From JAAFIP01 sp031367325 (GTDB lineage Bacteria > Pseudomonadota > Gammaproteobacteria > Burkholderiales > Burkholderiaceae_C), in the NCBI GenBank assembly GCA_031367325.1, contig JANLPQ010000101.1, positions 1-64,000 on the forward strand: 64,000 bases of DNA, given 5' to 3'. Made by a program: the position numbers and the translations under genes. Under the pieces are notes generated by a model. It was given only the letters and a program-made list of their open reading frames with translations. It made no database searches and was not told where the DNA came from. Within the stretch, counting starts at the first letter, position 1. Every line of letters begins with the position of its first letter. Below are positions 16,254-25,171 of the stretch, one piece after another.

Positions 16254-17078
16254 ATGAATGTGCTAACCCACACCCTGCCCATTACTTTGCAGCAAGCCCG
16301 CAAAGCGCGCCGCCTAAGCCAGCTGGAACTGTCGCTGCGCATGGGTGTAAGCCAGCGGCATGTGAGCTTTGTAGAAAGTGGCCGCGCCAAGCCCAGCCGC
16401 GAGTTGCTGATGGCTTGGTTGCACGAGCTAGACGCACCGCTGGTGGTGCGCAACGCGGCCATGCTGCAAGCAGGTTACGCGCCAGCCTACAGCGCTGCGC
16501 CACTGGATGACCCTAGCTTGGGGCAAGCCAACGACGCGCTGGTGCAACTGATCAAGGCGCATGATCCGCAGCCTGCCTTTGTCATCGACGCACAGTGGAA
16601 TGTGCTGCACATTAACCGCGGTGGCCATTGGTTGGCAACTGCCTTGATGCCTTGGGCTAAAGCGCTGTTGACTAACCCGCTCGCAAGTAGCGCGCCGATT
16701 AATCTACTGGACATGCTGTCGCACCCAGACGGCTTTACTAAGCACATGACCAATTTGCCTGAAGTAGGCCCCGCATTGCTAGCGCATCTGCGTGACGATG
16801 CCTCGGTGCAGCCCACGCTCACGCCCAAGGTAGAGGCTTTTGCCACCCTGCTACGTGACCGCTTAGGTCATCAGCATGGCAACACGCATTGGCCTGCCCA
16901 AGCGGCGCCTGTGCTGACATCGCGCTTTGCTACCGCGCATGGCGAATTGGCTTTTTTCAGCATGTTCACCACCTTCGGCACACCGCAAGACATCACGCTA
17001 GCGTCGCTACGGGTAGAACATATGTTTGCGGCCAATGCGGCTACGCTAGCGGTGTTGAAGTCGCATGTGGCGGAGTGA
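16254..17078 (+). CDS. XRE-type regulator with MmyB-like ligand domain
   Basis: A 274-residue transcriptional regulator. It has an N-terminal Cro/C1-type HTH (LQQARKARRLSQLELSLRMGVSQRHVSFVESGRAKPSRELLMAW) and a long C-terminal domain that looks like the PAS-like, lipid- or cofactor-binding MmyB domain (FVIDAQWNVLHINRGGHWL). Such regulators usually control an adjacent oxidoreductase or SDR gene, but here the neighbours are the atpE pair (divergent) and a DUF3237 gene (convergent), so the target is unknown. The length is typical. Confidence 0.88.
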   Translation: MNVLTHTLPITLQQARKARRLSQLELSLRMGVSQRHVSFVESGRAKPSRELLMAWLHELDAPLVVRNAAMLQAGYAPAYSAAPLDDPSLGQANDALVQLIKAHDPQPAFVIDAQWNVLHINRGGHWLATALMPWAKALLTNPLASSAPINLLDMLSHPDGFTKHMTNLPEVGPALLAHLRDDASVQPTLTPKVEAFATLLRDRLGHQHGNTHWPAQAAPVLTSRFATAHGELAFFSMFTTFGTPQDITLASLRVEHMFAANAATLAVLKSHVAE

Positions 17079-17110
17079 ACTTCTGCTTGGGCAATGCACA
17101 GCCTAGTTGT

Positions 17111-17161
17111 TTAGCCGCTTTAGGCCACAGAACCTGCTCAACCAGCTATGAAATTCATAGT
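17111..17161 (+). repeat. Dispersed palindromic repeat, copy 8
   Basis: CTGCTCAACCAGCTAT at 17134-17149 with the CGCTTTAGGCCACAGAAC flank, followed by GAAATTCATAG. It lies between the convergent XRE regulator and DUF3237 genes. Confidence 0.88.
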
Positions 17162-17169
17162 GAAATGCG

Positions 17170-17643
17170 CTACATCACTTCATAAAAACTCATCTCTACA
17201 CGGTCTGGGTAGCGCGCACCCGTGCCGATAAAGATGCTTTGCGTCATCCAATGCAGTGATGGACTTTCTACTTCGAAACTAGGCGCGCTGCGAAAATACA
17301 CACGCTCAGGCGGAACGGGCTCACCACGTACCAGCTTGGCCATGTCATCCGCGCTGCCCCGGCGCAAAGCGCGGTTATGCACATACACATGCGAGCCATC
17401 GTCCAGCAGCAACACATAGCGCGCGTCTAGCTCGGCAGTGGTCTCATTGAGTACCAGTTGGAAGTCTGCGCCACCGGGCAACACTGCGCCGTGTAAGGAG
17501 CCGCGTACCGTACCGCCTGTGATGGGAATGATGCGACGTTGACCTTGCGAGTGCACGCCTTGTAGTTGGCCCGCTTCGACAGGCTTGGCAACATACACTG
17601 TGAGGTCGCACAGGTGGTTTAGTGTAGGCGCTGAAAGTGACAT
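17170..17643 (-). CDS. DUF3237 domain protein
   Basis: A 157-residue beta-barrel-like protein of the DUF3237 family (UPF0311), recognised from the PVEAGQLQGVHSQGQRRIIPITGGTVRGS...VLPGGADFQL core and the C-terminal YFRSAPSFEVESPSLHWMTQSIFIGTGARYPDRVEMSFYEV. The biochemical role is unknown. ATG 17643 is the start (AGAGAA upstream); a longer frame upstream crosses an operator-like palindrome and a hairpin and was rejected. It lies downstream of the AraC gene of the polyol operon but is separated from it by a hairpin and its own candidate operator. Confidence 0.85.
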   Translation of the reverse strand: MSLSAPTLNHLCDLTVYVAKPVEAGQLQGVHSQGQRRIIPITGGTVRGSLHGAVLPGGADFQLVLNETTAELDARYVLLLDDGSHVYVHNRALRRGSADDMAKLVRGEPVPPERVYFRSAPSFEVESPSLHWMTQSIFIGTGARYPDRVEMSFYEVM

Positions 17644-17660
17644 GGCGAAATGTTCTCTGG

Positions 17661-17683
17661 CTATAACGTTATAGCTATAACTG
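17661..17683 (-). promoter_or_regulatory. Operator-like palindrome upstream of the DUF3237 gene
   Basis: CTATAACGTTATAG (17661-17674) is a perfect 14-base palindrome, directly followed by a third half-site CTATAAC (17675-17681). It lies 18 bases upstream of the DUF3237 start codon, where a repressor would block transcription or initiation. The binding protein is not known; TetR/GntR-type repressors use sites of this form. Confidence 0.45.
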
Positions 17684-17707
17684 TACCTGAGACAAGCAGC
17701 TGCTTGA

Positions 17708-17729
17708 TAGACAGCTTGCACGCTGTCTA
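17708..17729. terminator. Hairpin between the AraC and DUF3237 genes
   Basis: TAGACAGC (17708-17715) and GCTGTCTA (17722-17729) form a perfect 8-bp stem with a 6-base loop, 31 bases after the AraC stop. A CAAGCAGCTGCTTG palindrome adjoins it. No clear U-tract is seen, so it may be a weak terminator or a processing/stability hairpin at the end of the polyol operon. Confidence 0.5.
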
Positions 17730-17759
17730 TTGGCGCATCAAGACGCAGATAACTTTAGC

Positions 17760-18689
17760 TTAAGCGCCAAAGCGAACCTTTACCTGTTTGCGAAATTCGC
17801 TGGGCGTGGTGCCTTTCACGTCTTGAAAGCGGCGGTTAAAGTTTGCAATATTGTTAAAGCCCACCTCATAGCCGATCTGCGCTATGTACTGGTCTGACTC
17901 CATCAGCAACTGGCACGCACGGTTGATACGTACACGGGTCACAAAGTCGGTAAACGTATTGCCAGTAGCTCGGCGAAAGAAGCGAGAAAATTTACTCTCC
18001 GTCATACCTAGTTCGATAGCTAAATCAGCTGCGTTCAGTGGCGTGATTAAATTTTGGGTGATACGGCTGACGATACCGTTAATTTGATCGAGCTCCATGT
18101 CGTTATCTATGGCTTGCATAGCCACATGGGACAGCAAACGGTATTCCGTACATTGCGCAAGCTCACTTAAAAATTCACAAAACGCAGCGAAGCGTGCCAA
18201 GCCTTTTTGTGATTTAACGTGGTGCCAATGGCAAATGGCTTGTTCTGAAATATCAAAAAATTCGATGCCGTGTTTTGCGCGTTCGAGCAAGGGCAGTACT
18301 TCTTTCAACTCACTAATTTGCTGGCTGGCAGCCATAATAGGTTCGTGCGAAAACTGTATTGCCAGATCGCGCTGCTGTACACCGCCTTCAGGCAGGTCTA
18401 AAGAAATCCAGTTATGGGGCAACTTGGGACCCGTCAGCACCAAATGGCCTGGCTGAAAATAGCCAATGTAGTCGCCGACAAATGCTTTACCCGATGTCGC
18501 TACGATCAAGTGCAACTCATACTCATCGTGGTAATGCCAACGCGCCAATGGCGTGGGGTAGCCATGGTCAAGGCAGCGCACAAAACCAGCATCCTGCGAG
18601 GCTTCATAACCCAGCGCAGGATTACGACCTAAATCAGTCTCAAACTGAGGCTGTTTTTGGTACGAATGGAAATAATCGTTTGCGGCCAT
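17760..18689 (-). CDS. AraC-family regulator of the polyol operon
   Basis: A 309-residue AraC/XylS regulator. It has an N-terminal cupin-like sensing domain (RWHYHDEYELHLIVATSGKAFVGDYIG...LVLTGPKLPHNW) and a C-terminal double HTH (LNAADLAIELGMTESKFSRFFRRATG and IAQIGYEVGFNNIANFNRRFQDVKGTTPSEFRKQV). It is the last gene of the ABC-transporter/polyol dehydrogenase operon (19 bases after the SDR gene), similar in type to MtlR-like activators of mannitol/sorbitol use. Autoregulation through the operon promoter near 25.1 kb is likely but not shown. Confidence 0.92.
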   Translation of the reverse strand: MAANDYFHSYQKQPQFETDLGRNPALGYEASQDAGFVRCLDHGYPTPLARWHYHDEYELHLIVATSGKAFVGDYIGYFQPGHLVLTGPKLPHNWISLDLPEGGVQQRDLAIQFSHEPIMAASQQISELKEVLPLLERAKHGIEFFDISEQAICHWHHVKSQKGLARFAAFCEFLSELAQCTEYRLLSHVAMQAIDNDMELDQINGIVSRITQNLITPLNAADLAIELGMTESKFSRFFRRATGNTFTDFVTRVRINRACQLLMESDQYIAQIGYEVGFNNIANFNRRFQDVKGTTPSEFRKQVKVRFGA

Positions 18690-18708
18690 GATGTATTGTG
18701 TGCATTTT

Positions 18709-19494
18709 TCAGCTCATTACGCAACCACCATCGACGTTCAGTGTTTGTGCGGTAATGTAGGAGGCGTCTGGACTGGCTAAAAATACAGCGGCGCCTGCGA
18801 TGTCACTGGGTGCCCCCATATAGCCCAACGGAACCGCCAGGCCGACTTGCTTTTTCTTTTCGCCCAAAGGCAAGTTTTCGTACTTTGCAAATAGTGAATC
18901 TACATGCTGCCACATGGGCGTGTCGATAACCCCTGGCGAGATGGCGTTCACTCGTATTTTGTGCGGTGCCATGGCCAGCGCAGCAGACTGGGTATAGCTG
19001 ATCACCGCCGCCTTGGTAGCACAGTAGTGCGACACCAAGGCCTCGCCACGCCGACCAGCCTGAGACGACATATTAATAACAGAGCCCTGCACTTGGTGTT
19101 GCACCATATGTGCCAGCACTTTTTGCATGACAAAGAACATGCCTTTGACGTTCACCGCAAAAAGTTTGTCGTACATAGCCTCGCCACTCTCCAGCAGTGG
19201 CGCCAGATCGAAAACCGCAGCGTTGTTAAAAAGTATATGGATATTGCCAAACTTTTGTACAGCCGAGGTGACCATGGCATCAATCTGCGCAGACTGCGTA
19301 ATATCGGCTTTGACATAAACAATACGGTCAGGCGATTGGTGCATTAGCTGCGTCAGCAACTGGGAAGGCTCGTTTGCCATATCGACTACAGTGCAACTTG
19401 CCCCCTGTGCCACGTAGGCCGCTGCTACCGCAAGGCCTATACCTCCGTTAGCACCTGTTAACAATGCGTGCCGGTGAGCTAATCGAGAACTCAT
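18709..19494 (-). CDS. SDR polyol dehydrogenase (sorbitol dehydrogenase-like)
   Basis: A 261-residue short-chain dehydrogenase. It has the cofactor motif TGANGGIG (13-20), NNAAV, and the catalytic Ser143/144, Tyr157 and Lys161 (YCATK), all intact. Asp38 in VVDMA favours NAD. It resembles the SmoS-type L-iditol/sorbitol dehydrogenases that make fructose from D-sorbitol. Its start codon overlaps the stop of the mannitol dehydrogenase gene by four bases (ATGA), which indicates translational coupling. The exact sugar alcohol is inferred from the operon. Confidence 0.88.
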   Translation of the reverse strand: MSSRLAHRHALLTGANGGIGLAVAAAYVAQGASCTVVDMANEPSQLLTQLMHQSPDRIVYVKADITQSAQIDAMVTSAVQKFGNIHILFNNAAVFDLAPLLESGEAMYDKLFAVNVKGMFFVMQKVLAHMVQHQVQGSVINMSSQAGRRGEALVSHYCATKAAVISYTQSAALAMAPHKIRVNAISPGVIDTPMWQHVDSLFAKYENLPLGEKKKQVGLAVPLGYMGAPSDIAGAAVFLASPDASYITAQTLNVDGGCVMS

Positions 19495-20891
19495 TTTGAG
19501 TGTACTTTCATAAAATCTTCGACTTTGTTGTAGGCGCTGCGCACGGCTTTGACCAAGTGTGTGTTGTCTTTCAAATCACCCCACAGGACATCGTTGTGGC
19601 AAAAGGCTTCTACCGTATCTGCTGCGTCACACATTGCGTGGGCATGCTGGGGGTTCATGGCTTGGTCCTGGTAGGTATAAGGAATGGCGTTGCGGTGCCA
19701 TTGGTGAAGATAGGCCAAAAATAATGCGGGCAGCATGGCTACGCTGTCGATAGACTCTTTACGCGCCAGCCGCTCACGAATCGTAGGCGCTATAAAACCA
19801 GGTATCTTGGAAAATCCATCCATTGCCACGCGCTGGTTGGTGTCGGCTATAGAGGGGTTGGCAAATCGATCCAGCACCACGTCGCGGTATTGTGCCAAGT
19901 CTATTGGACTGGGCGACAAAACGGGAATAGTGTCGTTGGTAACGTAGTCAAATGCAAACTGCCGGATCTCTTTGTCTAGGCAGCCCTCATGAATATAGCT
20001 ATAGCCTGCTAACGTGCCAGCCCATGCAATGCAGCTGTGGGTAGCGTTTAGCAGGCGAATTTTGGCCTCTTCGTAGGGTGCTACAGACAGGACCATTTCA
20101 ACACCTACCTTTTCCCATGCCGGGCGGCTTGCAATGAAATTGTCCTCAATCACCCATTGAATGAAACTCTCGCCCATGACGGCGGCTTGGTCATCCCAGC
20201 CTGTGGCAGCTTTGACGCGCAGTGCTACAGCGGCCGTGGGGCGCGGGGTGATGCGGTCTACCATGGCGTTGGGGCAGCTGGTGTTGGTTTGTACCCATTC
20301 GTACAACTGGATATCCTCCGTCAGCTCAATAAACTCTAGCAAACCCGCACGCGCGCGGTCGCCGTTGTGGCGCAGGTTGTCGCAGTTCAGTAGCGTGACG
20401 GGGCCTGATTTGCGCAACATACGTTGACGCAATATCGCTGCGAGTGCGCCATAAATGGTTTGGCCGGCACGCTGCTCATGCGCAGCGCGCAGGTCGCCCG
20501 CAATATCGGCTGCTTGTGAATCTAGGCGGTTTTGCGCATCAAAGTAGTAGCCAGCTTCTGTCACAGTGAACGAGATAATGCGTGTGTTGGCGTCGGCACC
20601 GCGCTCTACCAGTTGAGGCACGCCTAGCGTATAAGGTACAACGGCTTGGATAGACTGCACCCGCGTATAGCGGTGCACACCTTGCGGTGTCACAGTTTCT
20701 AGCGTGTAAGCACCTTGTTGCTTTTGCAGCGCGGTGATGGTGTCATCCATGTCGGCGCGAATGTTGCCACCTGCCAGAGTCCAGCGATGGTCACCCAATT
20801 GCTGCAGTTGGTGCATATACACCGCTTGGTGCGCACGGTGGAATGAGCCTAAGCCCAAATGCAGCATGCAGTATGTTGAATTAGAAGTCAT
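19491..20891 (-). CDS. mtlK: Mannitol 2-dehydrogenase family protein
   Basis: A 466-residue long-chain polyol dehydrogenase, NAD-dependent, oxidising mannitol (or arabinitol) to a ketose in the cytoplasm. It has the N-terminal LGLGSFHRAHQAVYMHQL nucleotide-binding motif. A central MVDRITPRPT and GESFIQWVIED match the family, and the catalytic lysine motif is KIRLLNATHS. Seven bases separate it from the ATPase gene upstream. Together with the SDR it gives the operon two oxidation routes; no fructokinase or xylulokinase gene is seen in the operon. Confidence 0.92.
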   Translation of the reverse strand: MTSNSTYCMLHLGLGSFHRAHQAVYMHQLQQLGDHRWTLAGGNIRADMDDTITALQKQQGAYTLETVTPQGVHRYTRVQSIQAVVPYTLGVPQLVERGADANTRIISFTVTEAGYYFDAQNRLDSQAADIAGDLRAAHEQRAGQTIYGALAAILRQRMLRKSGPVTLLNCDNLRHNGDRARAGLLEFIELTEDIQLYEWVQTNTSCPNAMVDRITPRPTAAVALRVKAATGWDDQAAVMGESFIQWVIEDNFIASRPAWEKVGVEMVLSVAPYEEAKIRLLNATHSCIAWAGTLAGYSYIHEGCLDKEIRQFAFDYVTNDTIPVLSPSPIDLAQYRDVVLDRFANPSIADTNQRVAMDGFSKIPGFIAPTIRERLARKESIDSVAMLPALFLAYLHQWHRNAIPYTYQDQAMNPQHAHAMCDAADTVEAFCHNDVLWGDLKDNTHLVKAVRSAYNKVEDFMKVHSK

Positions 20892-20898
20892 CTACAAA

Positions 20899-21957
20899 CT
20901 ACCTTTTAGAAACGGTAGCACTAGGCGACCTTTGCACACGTCCTGCCTCGCTAAAAACGTGCAGTTGCGTAATGTCCACTTGCACTCCTACCGAGTCGCC
21001 CACATGCAGCGGCGTACGGTCCGTTTGACGCGCCACTAGTTGCACGCCGCTATGGGTACGCAAGTACATAAGAGTTTCCGCACCTAAAGACTCAATAATC
21101 TCAACTTTAGCCTCCAGTTGTCCGCTACCTGTGCCCACAACGGAGATGCTTTCGGGGCGAATACCAATAAATCCGTTCTCACCGTTTTTCAAATCTAAAG
21201 ATCCGGTCAGTGCAGGCGCCTCAGAGAACGGCACTACGTTCATGCGGGGCGTGCCAATAAATTGAGCCACGAATTGGTTAGCGGGGCGATCATACAGCTC
21301 TAAGGGCGTACCCACCTGTTCAATCTTTCCATCACGCAGCACAACCACCCTGTCAGCCAATGTCATAGCCTCTACTTGATCGTGCGTAACATAAATCGTG
21401 GTGGCTCCCAGCTCACGGTGCAAGTTGGCAATTTCGACGCGGGTTTGGCCGCGCAACGCAGCATCCAAGTTGGATAACGGTTCGTCGAATAAGAAAACCT
21501 TAGGCGCACGCACAATGGCACGTCCGATCGCTACACGCTGGCGCTGACCACCCGATAGATCCTTGGGGGTTCGTTGTAAATAAGGTGTGAGGTTCAAAAT
21601 ATCTGCTGCACGCCCTACCTTTTCACGAATCAGTTTTTCATCTACCTTTGCCAAGCTCAAAGCAAAACTCATGTTTTGGTAAACGCTCATATGCGGGTAC
21701 AGCGCATAGCTTTGAAATACCATGGCCAAATCGCGTTTAGACGAGGGCTCTTGGGTAATGTCGCGCCCATCTAAAACCATGGCGCCTGCATCTACTGACT
21801 CTAGCCCCGCAATCAGGCGTAACAAAGTTGATTTGCCGCAGCCAGATGGGCCAACAAAAACGATAAATTCACCTGCTCTAATTTGCAGATCAATGCCTCT
21901 GATGACATGAACATCACCAAAGTATTTTTCTATGCCGTTAAGTTGTAAAAATGCCAT
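20899..21957 (-). CDS. smoK: Polyol ABC transporter ATP-binding protein
   Basis: A 352-residue ATPase of the MalK/UgpC/SmoK carbohydrate type. It has Walker A GPSGCGKST (36-44), ABC signature LSGGQRQRVAIGRA, Walker B VFLFDEPLSNLD, H-loop YVTHDQVEAMT, and a C-terminal TOBE/regulatory domain (residues ~235-352) as in MalK. It energises the two permeases encoded directly upstream. The symbol follows the sorbitol/mannitol operon of Rhodobacter by analogy. Confidence 0.93.
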   Translation of the reverse strand: MAFLQLNGIEKYFGDVHVIRGIDLQIRAGEFIVFVGPSGCGKSTLLRLIAGLESVDAGAMVLDGRDITQEPSSKRDLAMVFQSYALYPHMSVYQNMSFALSLAKVDEKLIREKVGRAADILNLTPYLQRTPKDLSGGQRQRVAIGRAIVRAPKVFLFDEPLSNLDAALRGQTRVEIANLHRELGATTIYVTHDQVEAMTLADRVVVLRDGKIEQVGTPLELYDRPANQFVAQFIGTPRMNVVPFSEAPALTGSLDLKNGENGFIGIRPESISVVGTGSGQLEAKVEIIESLGAETLMYLRTHSGVQLVARQTDRTPLHVGDSVGVQVDITQLHVFSEAGRVQRSPSATVSKR

Positions 21958-21982
21958 AAAATTTTCCTAATACTTTTTAAAT

Positions 21983-22819
21983 TTATTTGACGGCACCAAA
22001 AGTTAGGCCTTGCACCAACTGTTTTTGACTGAACCAGCCGAACACCACAATAGGTGCAATAGCCATCAGTGATGCAGCCGATAGCTTGGCCCAAAATAAA
22101 CCTTCGGGGCTAGAGTACGAGGCAATCAGCGTAGCTAAAGTGCCTGCCTTGGCAGCGCTGAGGTTTAACGACCAAAACGCTTCGTTCCAGCTAAGTACCA
22201 AACACAGCAATCCAGTTGAAGCAAATCCCCCTAAAGACAAGGGAAGCAAAACCCGTGTGAATTCTTGCCATAGCGTGGCACCGTCCATGCGGGTAGCTTC
22301 TAAGATCTCGTTGGGAATGTCTTTAAAGTGTGAGTACAGCATCCACACCATGATGGGCAGATTCGACAGAGTAAAGATAATGATCAGACCTGAGCGCGTA
22401 TCCAATAGAGAGCTCTTTTGTGCCAACACATAGATAGGCACCAAGGCACCTACGGCGGGCATCATTTTGGTAGACAGCATCCACATCAAAATATCGCGGG
22501 TACGCTTGCTTCGAAAAAATGCCATAGAGTAAGCAGCAGGCGCAGCAATCATCAACCCTAGCAAGGTAGACACCACACTCGTGATCAGTGAGTTCATGGC
22601 GTATTGCAGATAATTACTGCGGTCTTGTACCTCATGAAAATTTTCTAGTGTGGGGCTGAAAACTACTAACGGCGGAACCGAGATGGCTTGCAGTTCCGTT
22701 TTAAAAGCGGTGAGAAATAGCCAGCCGAGCGGGAAAAACAACAATAAAGTTATTACCCAAGCCGCAGTAACACGAACGACGTTACTAATTTCTATTTTTT
22801 TCTTTTTACGTGCGTTCAT
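21983..22819 (-). CDS. smoG: Polyol ABC transporter permease (MalG-type)
   Basis: A 278-residue inner-membrane permease with six predicted helices and the EAA loop EILEATRMDGATLWQEFTRVLLPLS that docks on the ATPase. The Lys-rich N-terminus (NARKKKKIEISN) is cytoplasmic. Four bases separate it from the preceding permease gene, so the two are translationally coupled and probably form a heterodimer. Confidence 0.92.
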   Translation of the reverse strand: MNARKKKKIEISNVVRVTAAWVITLLLFFPLGWLFLTAFKTELQAISVPPLVVFSPTLENFHEVQDRSNYLQYAMNSLITSVVSTLLGLMIAAPAAYSMAFFRSKRTRDILMWMLSTKMMPAVGALVPIYVLAQKSSLLDTRSGLIIIFTLSNLPIMVWMLYSHFKDIPNEILEATRMDGATLWQEFTRVLLPLSLGGFASTGLLCLVLSWNEAFWSLNLSAAKAGTLATLIASYSSPEGLFWAKLSAASLMAIAPIVVFGWFSQKQLVQGLTFGAVK

Positions 22820-22823
22820 GATC

Positions 22824-23684
22824 TTAGTCCAAGTTCTTACCCACCATGCGAATTAAAAATACGGCAGCAATGTTGGCCAAAATAACGGCAAATAATGCAC
22901 CCGCAGACGCCACGCCAGCATCAAAATTGAGCAAGGCTTGCTTAAATATGAGAAATGCCATGTTGGTGCTGGCGTCCCCTGGTCCGCCGCCTGTAGTGAT
23001 AAAAATCTCTGCAAATATACTGATCAAAAATATCATTTCAATCATGATCACCACCGCCATTGAGCGGCCCAGATGCGGTAGGTACATATAGCGCACCTGC
23101 TGTAAATACGTGGCACCATCCATGCGCGAAGCTTCTAATTGCTCACGGTTGAGTGACTGCAGAGCTGTCATAAATATTAAAGTGGCAAACGGTAGCCATT
23201 GCCAGGAAATCATAATAATTACGCTGAGCAAAGGCCAGTCTGTTTGCCAGTCGACAGGTGTAGTGCCAAAGAAATGCCACACTTGCGCCAGCACACCATA
23301 GATCGGGTTCATCATCATGTGCTTCCACAGCAGCGCATTGACTGTAGGCATGACGAAAAAAGGAGAAATCAGCAACACGCGTACGATGTTGCGGCCTGCA
23401 AAAGGCTCGTCTATTAAAAGTGCCAGGCCAATGCCCAGCACGACCGTGATCACAATCACGCTGCCTAGCAACAAGATGGTGTTGATGACGGAGGTCCAGA
23501 AAGACGGGTCCGTAACAAAGTACTCAAAGTTTTCCAGCCCTACAAAACCTGTTTGGTCGGGTTGCATTAAGTTGTAGCGAATGACCGAAAAATACAAGGT
23601 CATTACCAACGGAACAATCATCCACAAGAACAGCGTCAAGACTGCCGGAGTCAATAGCAGGCGGGGTAGTAGTCTATTGTTCAC
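22824..23684 (-). CDS. smoF: Polyol ABC transporter permease (MalF-type)
   Basis: A 286-residue permease with six predicted helices and the EAA motif EQLEASRMDGATYLQQVRYMYLPHLG. The start was placed at GTG 23684 (NNRLLPRLLLTPAVLTLFLW), because the upstream TTG at 23723 lies inside a stable hairpin that follows the binding-protein gene. Partner of the MalG-type permease downstream. Confidence 0.88.
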   Translation of the reverse strand: MNNRLLPRLLLTPAVLTLFLWMIVPLVMTLYFSVIRYNLMQPDQTGFVGLENFEYFVTDPSFWTSVINTILLLGSVIVITVVLGIGLALLIDEPFAGRNIVRVLLISPFFVMPTVNALLWKHMMMNPIYGVLAQVWHFFGTTPVDWQTDWPLLSVIIMISWQWLPFATLIFMTALQSLNREQLEASRMDGATYLQQVRYMYLPHLGRSMAVVIMIEMIFLISIFAEIFITTGGGPGDASTNMAFLIFKQALLNFDAGVASAGALFAVILANIAAVFLIRMVGKNLD

Positions 23685-23703
23685 TTTGGAGCACTCTAAA
23701 AGG

Positions 23704-23734
23704 CCCGGGGTTACTTTGAACAAGTGACCCCGGG
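23704..23734. terminator. Hairpin between binding-protein and first permease gene
   Basis: CCCGGGGTTACTT (23704-23716) pairs with AAGTGACCCCGGG (23722-23734) with a single G-T type mismatch and a tiny loop. Such a strong hairpin right after the binding-protein gene is a known device to raise binding-protein mRNA relative to the permeases, by partial termination or by blocking 3' decay. No U-tract is present, which favours the stability role. Confidence 0.65.
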
Positions 23735-23778
23735 TAAATCGTCCATCAAAGAACGTATGTCAACTCAACTATGGCCAA

Positions 23779-25086
23779 TTACTTGTAGTAACCACCCTTT
23801 TTCATTTCGCGCTCGGCAATCACTTGCGATGCCTTAAGTGCTGCATCCACAGTTTTCTTGCCTGCCAGCGCAGCAGTCATCTCTTGGCCTACCGCAGCGC
23901 CAATTGCTTGAAACTCTGGAATAGCCGCAAACTGAACGCCAACATAGGGCGACTTAGGCAATGTGCTGTCGTTCGGGTTAGCTGTATCAATGGCCATTTT
24001 TTCTGCAGCAGCAAACTTGGCAGCTTTTAGAAAGTCTGCGTTGGCATACGTGCTCTTACGGGTGCCAGTAGGAACCGAACCCCATCCGTTGGTTTTGCCA
24101 ACCAACTGGATGTACTCTTTAGAGGTAGCCCAAGTCACAAACTTTTGCGCAGCATCAGCGTTCTTTGTGCCTGCTGGAATGGCCAAGGCCCAAGCCCAAA
24201 GCCAGTTTGCGCCTTTAGGGGTCGCAGCAGTGGGGGCTTGTGCAAAAGCAACTTTGTCGGCTACTTTAGATTGCTTTGGGTCGGTGATAAACGACGCAGC
24301 AATGGTGGCATCAATCCACATGCCGCACTTGCCTTCGTTGTACAACGCCAAGATTTCGTTGAAGCTGTTGGCCGAAGAACCGGGTGGGCCGTAGTTTTTG
24401 AGCAAATCCACATAGAAGTTGATAGAGTCTTTCCATGGTTTGGATTCCAGTTGTGGCTTCCACTTCATGTCAAACCACTGGCCACCGTTGGTGTTCACCA
24501 GCGTAGTGAGGAAGGCCATGTTGTCGCCCCAGCCCGGCTTGCCGCGCAAACAAATGCCATACACGCCATTTTTAGGATCATGGATTTTGGCTGCCAGGTC
24601 TTTGATTTGTGTCCAAGTAGGACGATCGGGTACTTGTACGCCCGCTTTGTCGGCCAAGTCTTTGCGGTACATGAGCATGGAGCTTTCGCCGTAGAAAGGC
24701 GATGCAAACAATTTGCCGTCTACAGACAGGCCGTTGCGCATGGCCGGCAGTAGGTCGTCTACGTCATAGGCAGCGTCAGTTTTGAGTTCTTGCAGCCAAC
24801 CTTTTTTCCCCCAAATCGGGGTTTCGTACATGCCGATGGTCATCACATCAAACTGGCCGCCTTTGGTGGCGATGTCGGTGGTGACGCGCTGGCGCAGCAC
24901 GCCTTCTTCTAGAGTGACCCATTTAACTTTGATGTCCGGGTTAGCCGCTTCAAAGTTTTTGGTTTGCTTTTGCATCTCGATCATATGGCCGTTATTCACA
25001 GTGGCTACGACGAGTTCTGTAGCCGCTTGTACTGTGCCCGAAAGGGCCAGCACGGCAGCTAATACGAGGCTAGGTTTCAATTTCAT
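23779..25086 (-). CDS. smoE: Polyol-binding periplasmic protein of the ABC transporter
   Basis: A 435-residue family-1 carbohydrate-binding protein with a signal peptide (KPSLVLAAVLALSGTVQA, cut about residue 21). It begins ATELVVATVNNGHMIEMQKQTKNFEAANPDIKVKWV, the usual layout of SmoE/MtlE-type sorbitol/mannitol-binding proteins. A good AAGGAG lies nine bases before ATG 25086. As first gene of the operon it is followed by the two permeases, the ATPase, two dehydrogenases and the AraC regulator. Whether mannitol, sorbitol or arabinitol is bound cannot be read from the sequence. Confidence 0.92.
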   Translation of the reverse strand: MKLKPSLVLAAVLALSGTVQAATELVVATVNNGHMIEMQKQTKNFEAANPDIKVKWVTLEEGVLRQRVTTDIATKGGQFDVMTIGMYETPIWGKKGWLQELKTDAAYDVDDLLPAMRNGLSVDGKLFASPFYGESSMLMYRKDLADKAGVQVPDRPTWTQIKDLAAKIHDPKNGVYGICLRGKPGWGDNMAFLTTLVNTNGGQWFDMKWKPQLESKPWKDSINFYVDLLKNYGPPGSSANSFNEILALYNEGKCGMWIDATIAASFITDPKQSKVADKVAFAQAPTAATPKGANWLWAWALAIPAGTKNADAAQKFVTWATSKEYIQLVGKTNGWGSVPTGTRKSTYANADFLKAAKFAAAEKMAIDTANPNDSTLPKSPYVGVQFAAIPEFQAIGAAVGQEMTAALAGKKTVDAALKASQVIAEREMKKGGYYK

Positions 25087-25171
25087 TTAAAAGTCTCCTT
25101 GGGCTAGACGCTGGGTTTAAGTAACATGCAACGCTGCAAACCGCACCGTTGGCTGTTGAACAATAGCAATT

